A DNA stretch of 64,000 nt from Anodontia alba (taxonomy: Eukaryota > Mollusca > Bivalvia > Lucinida > Lucinidae): contig OZ024823.1 in assembly GCA_964016985.1 (NCBI GenBank), forward strand, positions 133,506,112-133,570,111, written 5' to 3'. Below the pieces are notes generated by a model. It saw only the letters and a program-made list of their open reading frames with translations. It made no database searches and was not told the origin of the DNA. Both the position numbers and the translations under genes were made by a program. Of the stretch, positions 32,034-42,344 are shown in pieces. How positions within the stretch are numbered: position 1 is the first letter of the stretch; every line of letters begins with the position of its first letter.

Positions 32034-32384
32034 AATCTTTAAAGCGCCACGCAAAATTTTGTAGCTGACAACATTTTGAAAAGTTTATTCATTTTTTATT
32101 TTTCAGAGAAAATAAGTCTTGACACTTCATGTGAAGCATCTGCTGGGTAGACATTTCACATGAAATGTCAAGACTTGTTTTATCTGAAAAATAAAAAATA
32201 AAATCAAAATGCCATCTGCTGCAGATGAATCACCTGAAATGTCAAGACTGAAAAAAAAATTTTTCTCTGAAAAAAAAAAAAAAATAAATACAAGTTAAGT
32301 TCTTGTTTTTTTTTTTGTTTTTTTTTCTGTTTTTTTTTTTTTTTTTTTGCTGCTGCAGTTGTGATTGGCGCTGTTAGGATTAAT
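32034..32384. mobile_element. MITE, family B with partially duplicated right half
   Basis: CTTTAAAGCGCCACGCAAAA; core 2 GACACTTCATGTGAAGCATC / GACATTTCACATGAAATGTC. CCATCTGCTGCAG is then followed by a second right-half segment (GATGAATCACCTGAAATGTC, poly-A/poly-T) and TGTGATTGGCGCTGTTAGGA. Confidence 0.7.
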
Positions 32385-32418
32385 TTAAATTGTACAGAAG
32401 GCAGCGCTAGATTGTATA

Positions 32419-32663
32419 TTAACCCATAAGCAAAATTTGTAGCAGACATTTTGATTTTTTTTTTTTTGTTTATTATTATTTATTTTTCTGAGAAAATAAA
32501 TTTTAAAATTTCATGTGAAGCATCTGCTTGGCAGATGGTTCACCTGAAATGTCAAGACTTTATTCTCTGAAAAGAAAAAAAAAAAATAAAAATAAATAGA
32601 AATAAATTAGAAAGTTTGTGTGTGTGTGTTTGCTGCAGTTGTGAATGTCGCTTTAAGGGTTAA
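32419..32663. mobile_element. MITE, family B
   Basis: TTAACCCATAAGCAAAATTT and GTCGCTTTAAGGGTTAA. Core 2 TTTCATGTGAAGCATCTGC / GCAGATGGTTCACCTGAAAT. A short (GT)n lies near 32618. Confidence 0.85.
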
Positions 32664-32713
32664 TCTGTGTTAACACGGTTTCTGCAGCTGACTGCAGGTG
32701 CTATTTAAAGCAT

Positions 32714-32925
32714 GTTAGCTCTTACCATGCTATGGGCAAATCTAGCAAACGACAAACTGATGACAGTTTTCTATTCTTGTCCTAGAAAATAGCAGCCGAC
32801 TGTTCTTGCAAATTGTCTCCTTGGGAGACGATTTGCATGAACTGTCATATTGTGTACATTGGAAAAAAAAAAAAAAAAAAAAAAAATGTTATCAGTTCGT
32901 TGTCTGCTAAATTGGTAATGGTTAA
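32714..32925. mobile_element. MITE, family D
   Basis: TTAGCTCTTACCATGCTATG and GCTAAATTGGTAATGGTTAA. Core 2 TTCTTGCAAATTGTCTCC / GGGAGACGATTTGCATGAAC, with a run of about 26 A in the right arm. Confidence 0.8.
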
Positions 32926-32930
32926 CAAGT

Positions 32931-33086
32931 ATGTTTCACAAAGAGATGACCCTTGAGCAAAAATCTAGTGTTCCGCAAAAAGAAAAAGAGATCTTACAAG
33001 AATTACTCGCAACCCGATCGGCTGCGCAGGCTTTTCAAAATAATAAAACTGCGAACATCTTGCGTAAAAAATATCTGTCCTTGTAA
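32931..33086 (+). CDS. Candidate small ORF or first exon, 51 codons, unrecognised
   Basis: Starts ATG six bases after the family D MITE and ends TAA at 33084-33086. The product is basic and helix-prone: VPQKEKEILQELLATRSAAQ, then AFQNNKTANILRKKYLSL. A consensus donor GTAAGT overlaps the stop (33083), so the segment may be an exon of a longer gene. The composition is non-repetitive and less AT-biased than its surroundings. It lies inside the pogo-like pair, so it could be a transposon relic. Family unknown. Confidence 0.3.
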   Translation: MFHKEMTLEQKSSVPQKEKEILQELLATRSAAQAFQNNKTANILRKKYLSL

Positions 33087-33700
33087 GTATGCACTATAAA
33101 TAAACTAGACCCTTATCGGACCGCGCAGACTTGTCTGGATCAGCAATTTTCGCATTTGCAAAAAGGTGCGTTTTTACTGGTAGAAACACTATGGGATTTA
33201 CCGGTAGACTCGTGAACCAAAAAAAGGTTACTTCTTGGACAAGAAACGATGACCTAGATCAGCATGCGCATAAAAATGTTTCTAGGTCCTGTTAACGCTG
33301 TCAAGCAAACTGTAGGTCCTGATCGGAATAAGCGGATGCGACAACTGCTGCCCTATCATTTTGTTTGTTTTGTTGTAGTTAGTAAGGTACCTTTTTTCAA
33401 TGACCACCTTCCGTTATGCAAGCGATTAGTTTGATGTTTTTATAGACAGTTTTTGATGATCGCCGTTAGACAACTGTCATGTGTCACATCCGCATCAATG
33501 TCTAAGGAATGTTGAAATGCGTAGTATACGGGTGACATTACAAATACAGAAAATTATCCGCATCAAAATGACAGTATAACTGAAGAAAGTTGAGAGTGAC
33601 CTCAATTATGACCAGGCTACTGTTTTCCCAGGATAAGAAGAAAGTGACATAGAATGTTTTTGTTATTGAAAATGGTCCATTGTTATTGATAGGGAATTCG
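33087..33700. other. Non-repetitive island, no feature assigned
   Basis: Higher-GC sequence than its flanks and free of the MITEs that crowd 31.0-32.9 kb. No long frame. A fragment near 33115-33170 (CCCTTATCGGACCGCGCAGA) is a degenerate core-1-like hairpin. Confidence 0.4.
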
Positions 33701-33707
33701 CACAACC

Positions 33708-33794
33708 ATGAGCAATATCGGTAAATACCGCGAGTTACGTTCTAGTTTAATCAACAGTGGGAAAATAGCTCAAATCGTCGACACATCACCCAGG
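33708..33794 (+). CDS. Candidate coding exon, 29 codons, unrecognised
   Basis: ATG at 33708 opens 29 codons (begins MSNIGKYRELRSSLINSGKI) ending at a donor-like CCCAGG|GTTAGT. If unspliced, the frame stops at 33806. A possible acceptor (TTGTTATTGATAG) lies just upstream, but its phase does not match the donor at 33083, so the two candidates do not join simply. No family recognised. Confidence 0.25.
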
Positions 33795-33981
33795 GTTAGT
33801 TATTGATTTTTTTTATCATGACTCTTTAAGACAGTTTTTATCGGAGATTTTCACCAATTTAAAATAGTTCGAACAGTGTTTTTTTTTTTCTGAAACTAAT
33901 TTTCGTATAATCTGAACACCCGGATCAATATTTATTTTTTACCTGTTTGAACTTAAGGGAAATCTACCGTACCCCGCAGAT

Positions 33982-34470
33982 TTCTGTATATTTTGCATTC
34001 TTTTATCTATGGGGAAACAAGTGAAAATATTTGATATTTTAAAAAACAATGACTAGAATAAAACTTTTTTTGTGCACAGGTAGTTACGACAAAAGGTTTT
34101 GCACTAAATCATGGCAAACGTTTGAAACTTTACTTTTTATGTGTAATTATTGCTAAGCAAAAAAAAAAAAAAAATACTTTCTGGAAGATGTTGAATGCAC
34201 AGTAGCTAATTCTTTGACGTGCATATCTAATTTAAGACAAGGCCAACTAAGAGGTGCGCTTGGGAAAATGTAGAAGTGACAGTCGCTAGTCACAAGCCAC
34301 ACTGTGTGAAGAAGTGTGAAATTTCTCCCCGTTTCCGAACCGTGGATGAACCTTGATAGATGTAGATCATGGCTTAAAGCCTGCACAAGACCCCATGAAC
34401 AGAACGTAGACACCAGTCACATCATTACCTGTGCCCATTGATCCCCATTAGTAATTCATTACAAAGTCTT
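33982..34470. other. No feature recognised
   Basis: AT-rich then mixed composition. The 86-codon minus frame at 34153-34413 has no recognisable domain. Confidence 0.4.
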
Positions 34471-34570
34471 ACTGAAAATAATTAAGCGATTCTTCAGAAA
34501 CTGTTGTAACTCTTTGACAGACTGAAAATAATTAAGCGATTCTTCAGAAACTGTTGTAACTCTTTGACAG
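34471..34570. repeat. Exact 50-bp tandem duplication
   Basis: Unit begins ACTGAAAATAATTAAGCGAT and ends TCTTTGACAG. Copies 34471-34520 and 34521-34570 are identical, which suggests a recent event or an assembly artefact. Confidence 0.95.
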
Positions 34571-34870
34571 ACTTTAAACTTGCAGAACTGATTTTCTGAT
34601 TTTCTTCTAAATATCATTTATTAGTCAAATAAACTAAGCAAAGTGTATCAAGCTAGGTCTACTTCCATAGAAAATCCATTAGGTTCATACAGCAGCTAGC
34701 AGATATTTGTACCCAATCATGCTGTGTGTAGTATCTGATACCTGTGTAAGGAGCACTGCCGGATAAGCCCTATTAACATTTGTGGATGATGATCATCATG
34801 CTGATGCTTATGCTGACACTGGGTGTAGTACAATACTACAACAATATACATGTACCTGTTTTCGTGAAGA

Positions 34871-35159
34871 TTTGATTGATTGTGTTGGGGTTTAACGACA
34901 CGTCAACCCTTGTGGGTCATTTTGTGTTGTCTCCCAGAGAAAGGGAGAAAAGAGATAGAAGAGATAGTAGAGGAGATGACAGAGAGGAACAGGAAAAAAA
35001 GAGGAAAAGGAATGATAATGAAGAAATAAAAACATTCCCCCTCTACCTTTACCTGCTACAAGGTTAGCAGGCCTTGTCCAACTGTAAGCCAATATCAAGT
35101 TGGACGCCCCGGTGACATAAGATACACGACATCTTCGCACCACCCGACCACCCCCGAAT
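34871..35159 (-). mobile_element. SINE-2, full length, 12-bp target duplication
   Basis: Flanked by TTTTCGTGAAGA at 34859-34870 and 35160-35171. Read on the minus strand it starts GGGGGTGGTCGGGTGGTGCG, contains a pyrimidine-rich middle and ends TTAAACCCCAACACAATCAA. The 289-bp length matches the copies at 58634 and 60953. Frames on either strand are not genes. Confidence 0.9.
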
Positions 35160-35184
35160 TTTTCGTGAAGAAATCTTTTTAGAT

Positions 35185-35373
35185 TTTAGATAGGATTAAA
35201 CATTTCAGGCAAATTCTCCTATAGAGACAGTTTGCATGGAATGTCAAATCCAACTTTCTGAAGAGGAAACAATTTGTATGAAATGCCAAATCCTATTTTG
35301 GAGGGAAAAACATGAAAAATATTTCAAAATGCCATATGCTGAAATTATGAGTTACCCAGAAAGCTAAGTGTTA
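35185..35373. mobile_element. Degenerate family D MITE
   Basis: ACATTTCAGGCAAATTCTCC / GGAATGTC pairing and right end CCCAGAAAGCTAAGTGTTAA. An extra copy of the right arm is present (TGTATGAAATGCCAAATCC). Confidence 0.6.
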
Positions 35374-35736
35374 AAATCACAAAAAAATTCAGACATTGCC
35401 CATTACATGTTTTTTGTTGTTTTTTTTTTTACTTTCTCAATCCTGCTAAGCTCACCTTGTCATCTTCAAGCACTATGAAAAGTGAGTGTGAAACAGTCAC
35501 CTCAAGCATCTAGTTTGAGTAGTGACACTGCTGCTTGAAGGTCACCCTTTGGTGTGTACTCAAGAATTGGCTACAGCCTGAATATTATGCGGCAGACTGC
35601 ATGCCTAGTGGTCAACCCAATCAACAGCCAGTGGTCAAACTTTCAATATTGACGTTGGAGAAATATTTTGATACATTTTCAGCCTTTGCACCGGAATGGG
35701 AGAGGTCATACTAAACATCGAAAGGGTGTAATTAAA

Positions 35737-36450
35737 CAACCGGAACAGAATCAATAACAGAATCACAACACTCAGTCTAGACTACAGAAAAGATTTACAG
35801 CAGGATGTTCTTCTCTAAATGCTGCATTCATATTGTCAGAGTGTATATTAGAAGCTACAAACACAAAACAGTATCTTTACCTCACAACTCTAGAAACACA
35901 AAAGGCATTTGATGTAGCTGACCAGAACTCACTTCTTAGACGGTGTTCATGGCGATGACTGGCTCCTTTTGAAAAACCTCTTTTCTGATTGTTCCTCTAG
36001 GATAAAATGGGCAGGAGAATTATCCCACCCCATCAATATCAGACAAGGTGTACGGCAGGGTGGAGTCCTCTCAACAGGACATTATAAGCGGTATAACAAT
36101 CCTCTGCTTCTACAGTTAGAAGAGAGATATACAGGCTTCAAGATTGGTTCTATTGGATTTCCGCTTATCACCGTTGCTGATGACCTGGCATTGTTAGCCA
36201 GAGACAGGGCAGAAATGCAAGTAATGGTGTTGGATGTTGAGAATAGTTCAGATCGCGAAAGATATTGCATTCATCCAGCCAAAAGCCACCTTTTTATGGT
36301 ATAGTCCACATAAAAAGAAAGACACCGACTTTGACATATTCTTATCTGACGACAAGGTGATATTACTGACACAGCTGTACACTTGGGAATACTCAGGAAT
36401 ACTGCAAGGACGGTTGATATAGAGGGAAAGATTGCTCTTGGAAGGGGGTC
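35737..36450 (+). mobile_element. LINE reverse-transcriptase fragment, frameshifted
   Basis: Translated pieces match a non-LTR retrotransposon RT. SSLNAAFILSECILEA lies near 35813, TTLETQKAFDVADQNSLLRR near 35882 (catalytic motif A with D), IRQGVRQGGVLST near 36040, and VADDLALLARDRAEM near 36172 (the F/YxDD box, here VADD). At least two frameshifts and a stop separate them. Both ends are truncated. The right end gives way to the TTGGACCA repeat at about 36447. Confidence 0.85.
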
Positions 36451-36575
36451 AGTGTATTCCTTGGACTAAATCACTTGGACCATTGGACTTGATTATCAGT
36501 TGGACCAAATGGGGTGTATTTCTTGGACCAATTCCAGTTGGACCAAATCATAAATACCTGTTGGACCATATAAAA
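36447..36575 (+). repeat. TTGGACCA-rich repeat, copy 1
   Basis: TTGGACCA or a one-base variant occurs seven times in about 110 bp (for example ATTCCTTGGACTAAATCACT, CAGTTGGACCAAAT). It is homologous to 37855-37980. Confidence 0.85.
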
Positions 36576-36794
36576 CCATGTTTTTGCGACTTAAGTAATA
36601 CATTGTATATGTATATACGTAAATTGTATTCATTATTTTTTATTTATTTTATTTTTGTTTTTATTATTTATTTATTTTTTACTTTTGATAAAATCTTAAT
36701 TGACATAATTTGGTATTTTCGAAAGCATTATTATATTTTGTGAAGGCTAATATATTCACACAATAATCAACTTGTTTGACAATAAAACGGTTCA

Positions 36795-37590
36795 AGGCTA
36801 AGTACTCTGTGTACAATTTTCAGCAGATAACGTTTTGAAGTTGTTGTTGTTTTTTTTTTTTTTTTTTTTTGTTTTTTTTTTCCCTGAAAACAGATTTTGG
36901 GATTTCATACAAATTGTCAACAGGACTTAAATAGCATAAATTCATTTACTCTGGCATACAGTAGAATTAGCCATGAGTACTCGACTGTTTATTATAGTGA
37001 TTAATTTGATTTTTATGTTTTCGCTTTGATGCATTGACTGAGTTGGGAGCCTTTATGCGAACCGAATTTTTATGTATTTCTGTATTAAGAGTAGCATCGG
37101 GACCCAGGGTGAAGTTAGCTAGCTGTAAAAGGGCTTTAAACCCCTTCCGGTGGTTTGCTCTACCGACCGTTCTAAGGCGGTGGTCCTGGTGTTAGTCTTA
37201 CTCTTTGTTGCTTTGTGGTTTATTCTACGAGGCGATTTGTTGTATGTCTTTACGTGTGTCATTTTTTTTTCTTGTGTTTTTCAATCCTTTTAGTATTGTG
37301 ATTACCTCGCTTGGGGAAGAGAGAGCTAATCTTAGTGCTTTTTGTATGTTTGTTCGGTTTGTGCTTGTTTAGATTTGTCGGTTTCCTCTTCCTCTTGGGG
37401 TCTGGGAAGGGCTGCGGTTTGTGATTGTGGCACTCCCTGGACTTTTCTCTTACCTTTTTTTTTGACATTCCATACAAGTTGTCTACAGTGGAGACAATTT
37501 GCATGAAATGTCAAAACCTGTTTTATGGGGAAAAATGAAAAAACTGTCATCAATTTGTCATCTGCTGAATTAGCACAGAGAGTAGTAAAG
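36795..37590. mobile_element. Family D MITE split by a 0.5 kb element, copy 1
   Basis: The left part (TCAGCAGATAACGTTTTGAA ... TTTCATACAAATTGTC, to about 36917) and right part (GACATTCCATACAAGTTGTC onward, 37463-37590) are family D. The element between them is the one described for 36945-37458. Confidence 0.65.
36945..37458 (+). mobile_element. 0.5 kb element, copy 1 (LINE 5'-region-like)
   Basis: Begins TTTACTCTGGCATACAGTAG and includes AGCATCGGGACCCAGGGTGA and CTACCGACCGTTCTAAGGCG. Copies are at 38206 and 41393. The third copy continues to a LINE-like 3' tail, so this is probably a retrotransposon 5' segment. Intact coding frames are absent. Confidence 0.7.
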
Positions 37591-37599
37591 GTTCAACTG

Positions 37600-37990
37600 G
37601 ACCCCGAATTGGACCATGTACATGGATTGAGTTTACATTAATCTGAACTTTGTTGGACTTTCAATAACAAATTGCCTTTACCAAGAAAATATTTTTATAG
37701 TATTATTATCATTTATTTACTTATTTATTTATTTATTTATTTATTCTTTTATCTATTTTAAATGTATATAAATGGTTGGGATTTACCATTTCAGTTGGTA
37801 CTTATTTTAACTTCCCTTTTAAAAAATGCATTTTGCAGTGACTTTGAGATAATGTCCTGTATTCCTTGGACCAAATCACTTGGACCTTGGATTGCAGGTC
37901 CAGGTGATTATCAGTTGGACCAGATGAAATGTATTCCTTGGACCAGTTCCAGTCCAGCATATTCCTGTTGGACCATGTTTTTTATAACTG
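37600..37990 (+). repeat. TTGGACCA-rich repeat, copy 2
   Basis: Several TTGGACC-type motifs from 37598 (CAACTGGACCCCGAATTGGA) through 37980. 37855-37980 aligns with 36447-36575 (ATTCCTTGGACCAAATCACT). A (TTTA)n tract lies near 37715-37750. Confidence 0.8.
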
Positions 37991-38129
37991 GATAATGTGT
38001 ATCTACGTAATTTTTGTTTTCTTTTATATCTTTTTATAAAACAATTTTAATTGAGATAATTGGAAAGTGGGGAAAACTCATTTATTCTTACCGTCTTTGT
38101 TCTTTCTTCAGAGACATACCTATTACTTC

Positions 38130-38895
38130 TTAACCTTTACCACTCTCTGGGCTAATTCAGCGGACAAAAATGGTAACAGTTTTTTTTATTTTTCCTAGAA
38201 ACAGGCCCGCCGTGGTTCAACTATTGGTTTTCATTTACTCTGGCATACAGTAGAATTAGCCATGAGTACTCGTCTTTGTTTATTATAGTGATTAATTTGA
38301 TTTTTATGTTTTTGCTTTGATGCATTGACTGAGTTGGGAGCCTTTATGCGAACCGAATTTTTATGTATTTCTATATTAAGAGTAGCATCGGGACCCAGGG
38401 TGAAGTTAGCTAGCTGTTAAAGTGCTTTAACCCCCCCCCCCTCCCCCCCCCCCCCGGTGGTTTGCTCTACCGACCGTTCTAAGGTGGTGGTCCCGGTGTT
38501 GCTCCTACTCTTTGTTGCTTTGTGGTTTATTCTCCGAGGCGACTTGTTGTATGTCTTTCCGTGTGTCATTTTGTTCTTGTGTTTTTCAGTCCTCTCAGTA
38601 TTGCGATTACCTCGCTTTGGGAAGAGAGAGCTAATCTTAGTGCTTTTCGTACGTTTGTTCGGTTTGTGCTTGTTTAGATTTGTCGGTTTCCTCTTCCTCT
38701 TGGGGTCTGGGAAGGGCTGTGGTTTGTGATTGTGGTACTCCCTGGACTTTTCTCTTAACTTTTTTGACATTTCATGCAAATTGTCTCCATTGGAGACAAT
38801 TTGCATGAAATGTCAAATGCTGTTTTCTGGGAAAATAAGAAAAACTATTTCAAAATGTTGTCTGCAGAAAAATTTATCCAGAGTGCTAAGCATTA
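38130..38895. mobile_element. Family D MITE split by a 0.56 kb element, copy 2
   Basis: Left TTAACCTTTACCACTCTCTG to GAAACAGG (38205). Right TGACATTTCATGCAAATTGT (38763) to CAGAGTGCTAAGCATTAA. The inserted element sits at the same point of family D as in copy 1, so the composite itself appears duplicated. Confidence 0.75.
38206..38762 (+). mobile_element. 0.56 kb element, copy 2
   Basis: Starts CCCGCCGTGGTTCAACTATT and then matches copies 1 and 3. It has a poly-C run near 38431-38456. Open frames on both strands here (90 and 129 codons) are shared repeat sequence, not genes. Confidence 0.75.
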
Positions 38896-38899
38896 AAGA

Positions 38900-39259
38900 A
38901 TCCCATTCTTTGAGTGAAAAGGATGTTTTTGCATTCCATTCTGACATTCCATATGTGTTAGAAAAAGGTTTTATAATAATTTCTTAATATTGCAGTTTTT
39001 TTTCCATCCTGTGAATAACAGTAACAGTATCTGATATGACATGTCAGTTACCCGAGAAGACCTGTCAATCACCTGATAAGACCTGCCAATCATCTGATAA
39101 TACCTGTCATTAAATCCAAGGTCAGAATACCCTAGGTCTACTGGCCAGTGAAATCCATAGCTAAAAAGCATAGCATTCCACAGAAAAATCAAAGCAAACT
39201 AATCAAGAATTCCTATTATGATTTAAAAATATTTTGTCCAGTTTTAAACTTTCACTTTT
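38900..39259. other. No feature recognised
   Basis: Includes several near-repeats of ACCTGTCAATCACCTGATAA around 39040-39110, a minor degenerate tandem array. Confidence 0.4.
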
Positions 39260-40560
39260 AAACTTTCATGTTCTTTGTAAAAATAAATAAATAAAATAAC
39301 CTTAACGCTACGTGAGTCACTAGAAGAAACAGAAACAAAGATTGAAAGAAATGAACAAAATCTTAAAACATTTGGGACATAGACAACACAGAACATATTT
39401 TTATGAACATACAAGTGAATAGCATCTATACCAAAATAAACACAAATACAAGGCATTAATTAAGGGTACTAAACAAAAATTGCATTATGAAGACAAAACA
39501 ACTGCCTTTCAGCTAAATACAACAAATAAACAAACAGACAAATAAATAATTGATAAAGTCACAGGAAGAAACAAAACTGGAAAGAAATAAAAATCAGATA
39601 AAATTTGTGACATGTAAACAATTACGCAAAATTATGCTTTTATGAACAATTTCAACGTGCAAGAGAACTGAATGACCATAATACACAAAATAAATAAACT
39701 AACAAATAAATTAATGTACTCTCTCTCTCTCTCTCTCTCTTAAAAACATATAATGTTAGTTGAATAGTTTAAGAACTAAATGTTCATGATGTGCATGTAA
39801 AAGTAAATGAAAATCAGAGTAAATAAATAAATAAATAAATTGGTAAAAACAAAGACTCAAAATAAATATATAAAATAAATGAAACTTTTATGGCATACAA
39901 ACAACAATATAATTATTTATGAACATACATCAGGCCTGAATGGATGAATTAGAACTTTCAACTCTTCATTATAGCATTATGTTTAATGTGAAAATATAGG
40001 GTTTAATAAAATAAATTCTTTCAAGAAATATCAAATTATCTCAGTTAAAACTGTTTTATCAAATATAAAAATATATAAAATAAATAAAAATACTAACTAT
40101 GGATATACGTTTTTTAGTTGTTAAAAAGTGATTAAATATAGTCTTTGCCCGCCATCAGTTAGACAAGAAAAAAAAAAACAAAAACAAAAAAAAAAAAAAA
40201 AAAAAAAAACCCAAAAAAACCCAAAAAAAACCTTCATTTCAAAAAAAAAAAAAAAAAAAAAAAATGTTCAGTTTTGTAACTTTCACTGTTACTTTAATTT
40301 AATTGTTAAAAAAAAAAAACAAACAAAAAAAAAAAACAACTAAACTTGACATTAAGTGAGTTACTTGAAGAAAAAAAATGAAAGAAATAGAAAAAAAGGC
40401 TTAAAGATCTGTGACATATTTGATATATTATAAATAACACAAGTATTATTTTGTATTATGATACAGAAATCAATATCACTAAGTGCTATTTATGATTTAT
40501 GAAAAATAGAAATACATATCAAATGAAATTAAAAAACCGCGAATTTGAAAAATTAAAAAA
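39260..40560. repeat. Degenerate A-rich tandem array, period about 250-300 bp
   Basis: Similar blocks recur near 39310, 39555, 39790 and 40345: GTCAC-AGAAGAAAC, AAAGAAATGAACAAAATC, then TTATGAACATACA. AAATAAATAAAT tracts, a (CT)n run at 39718-39740 and long poly-A around 40190-40263 interrupt it. No coding signal. Confidence 0.5.
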
Positions 40561-40949
40561 AAAATATTTCAGTTTTATCCTTCATCTCTCATCTTGATAC
40601 AAAGTAATGGTCATCTTAAATTATCGAATAGATACAAAGTAATTTTACCAATTAAAAGGGATAAATGAATGAAAAATAATATATGACAAATTCATCACTT
40701 ACTAACACAATTTTGATGTGGGTAAATGTCCTCTATTAGGTTAAGAGAGTTGGATAAATGTCCAGGTGGGTAAATATCCAGTGGGTAGATGTCCGGGTTG
40801 TTTACATTATCATAGACCATACCCCATTTGAAACAGCTGAGTAGCAAAAATTATTATTTATTTATTTTTTGCCAAAGATTGTTGAAAACCTGAGAAAAAT
40901 TGGTTATCCAACCAAATGAAAAATCCTGTCATTAAAATCTTATGTCCAA

Positions 40950-41300
40950 TATGTGAAGTTCTAGATTAATATGTGAATCAGGAATCAGCGCATTATGATC
41001 TTGTTTGTTGCTGCTCGTTCATACATAGTTTCATTCAATACGATCAGCCATAAATCTGGCACATCATCTTCTAATATTTAAATATAGCTTGCTATATGCA
41101 AAATTCTAGATTACCAAATGAATCTGTGCAATCTGAGTTCTTCGCTGGTCGTCCACGCATCGTTTCATTCTGTACGATCTGCCGTTACTATAAGACAACA
41201 TCGTCTTCTAACAGTTAAATACAGCATGCTATATGCGAAATTATAAGATTAGCGTGTAAATTTGCGCATTCTGATCTTGTTTGTTGCTGCTGGTTCATGC
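40950..41300. repeat. Tandem repeat, about 140-bp unit, 2.4 copies
   Basis: Blocks beginning GTTCTAGATTAATATGTGAA (40959), ATTCTAGATTACCAAATGAA (41102) and ATTATAAGATTAGCGTGTAA (41239) each lead to a GCTG-TCGTTCATGCATAGTT-like segment and an ACGATC motif. Confidence 0.7.
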
Positions 41301-41317
41301 ATTGTTACTGTATGCCA

Positions 41318-41425
41318 GAGTAAATGAAAACCAATAGTTGAACCACGGCGGGCCAAGCCAAAGACATATCGTCAAGCCCCAACCCACTTGTTAAACTATT
41401 GGTTTTCATTTACTCTGGCATACAG
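41318..41425. repeat. Inverted repeat at the start of copy 3
   Basis: CTGTATGCCAGAGTAAATGA at about 41318 is the complement of TCATTTACTCTGGCATACAG at about 41406. The left arm carries CAACCACGGCGGGCC-type sequence matching the start of copy 2 (38206). Confidence 0.8.
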
Positions 41426-42325
41426 TAGAATTAGCCATGAGTACTCGTCTTTGTTTATTATAGTGATTAATTTGATTTTTATGTTTTCGCTTTGATGCAT
41501 TGACTGAGTTGGGAGCCTTTATGCGAACCGAATTTTTATGTATTTCTTAATAAAGAGTAGCATCGGGACCCAGGGTGAAGTTAGCTAGCTGTAAAAGTGC
41601 TTTAAACCCCACGGTGGTTTGCTCTACCGACCGTTCTAAGGCGGTGGTCCCGGTGTTAGTCTTGCTCTTTGTTGCTTTGTTGTTAATTCTACGAGGCGAT
41701 TTATTTTATGTCTTACCTTGTGTCAGTTTGATTTTGTGTTTTTTAGTCCTTTTAGCATTGCGATTACCTCGCTTTGGGGAAGAGAGAGCTTATCTTAGTG
41801 CTTTTCGTACGTTTGTTCGATTTGTGCTTGTTTGGATTTGCCGGTTTCCTCTTCCTCTTGGTGTCTGGGAAGGGCTGCAGTTTGTGATTGTGGCACTCCC
41901 TGGGCTTTTCTCCTCCCCCCCCCCCCCCCCCTCTTTTTTTTTTTTATTTTTGCATGAGGAGGAAAGAATGCAAGGACGCGCTGTCTGGATATTGGTCCGC
42001 CACACATTCCCTGTAGCATGGGATTCCTAAAGATAAGTTTGGCTAGATACGGCTAGTGCAGCTAGGTTTGTTCACAACCTACTGTTCTAATATGCTGATT
42101 TCCCTATTTTGTGAGGTATCACCTTCTCCACAAAATGTTGATTATATCCACGTGTTTGATTTTGTATAATTGAAGCATGTATTTTCTTCAAGTAATAACA
42201 GAAAATTCTTTTGTATGTTTATTGATTATGTCATATGTCATCGTTTATGATTGTATTATATCCTCATGGGCTTTAATGCCTACTGGAATTTTGAAATAAA
42301 TCTATTCTATTCTAATCTATTCTAT
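41393..42325 (+). mobile_element. 0.93 kb LINE-derived element, copy 3, internally deleted
   Basis: The first 0.54 kb matches copies 1 and 2. After poly-C and poly-T tracts it continues to a 3' end CTTTAATGCCTACTGGAATT, then TTGAAATAAATCTATTCTAT repeats, a typical non-LTR retrotransposon tail. It lacks the ORF portion, so it looks like a deletion derivative. The 151-codon frame at 41575 is the repeat's 5' region and shows no domain. Confidence 0.7.
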
Positions 42326-42344
42326 GTAATCAAATGATGGAGCA

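Larger units (their letters stand above)
30537..33981. mobile_element. Pogo-like inverted-end pair, heavily interrupted
   Basis: Left TACGGTAGATTTCCTATTAG is followed by TTCGAAC repeats. Right ATAGTTCGAACAG and TTAAGGGAAATCTACCGTAC are its inverted counterpart. AATTCGAACCCC-type ends are characteristic of pogo/Tigger elements. The interior contains several family B MITEs, a family D MITE, a SINE-1 fragment and an unexplained island. No transposase frame survives. The two ends could instead belong to separate copies. Confidence 0.45.

Noticed and set aside
41575..42030. 151-codon ORF and its antisense frames (also 38417-38806)
   Set aside because: They lie in a repeat present three times in the window, with C- and T-runs. 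The frame is not preserved among the copies.
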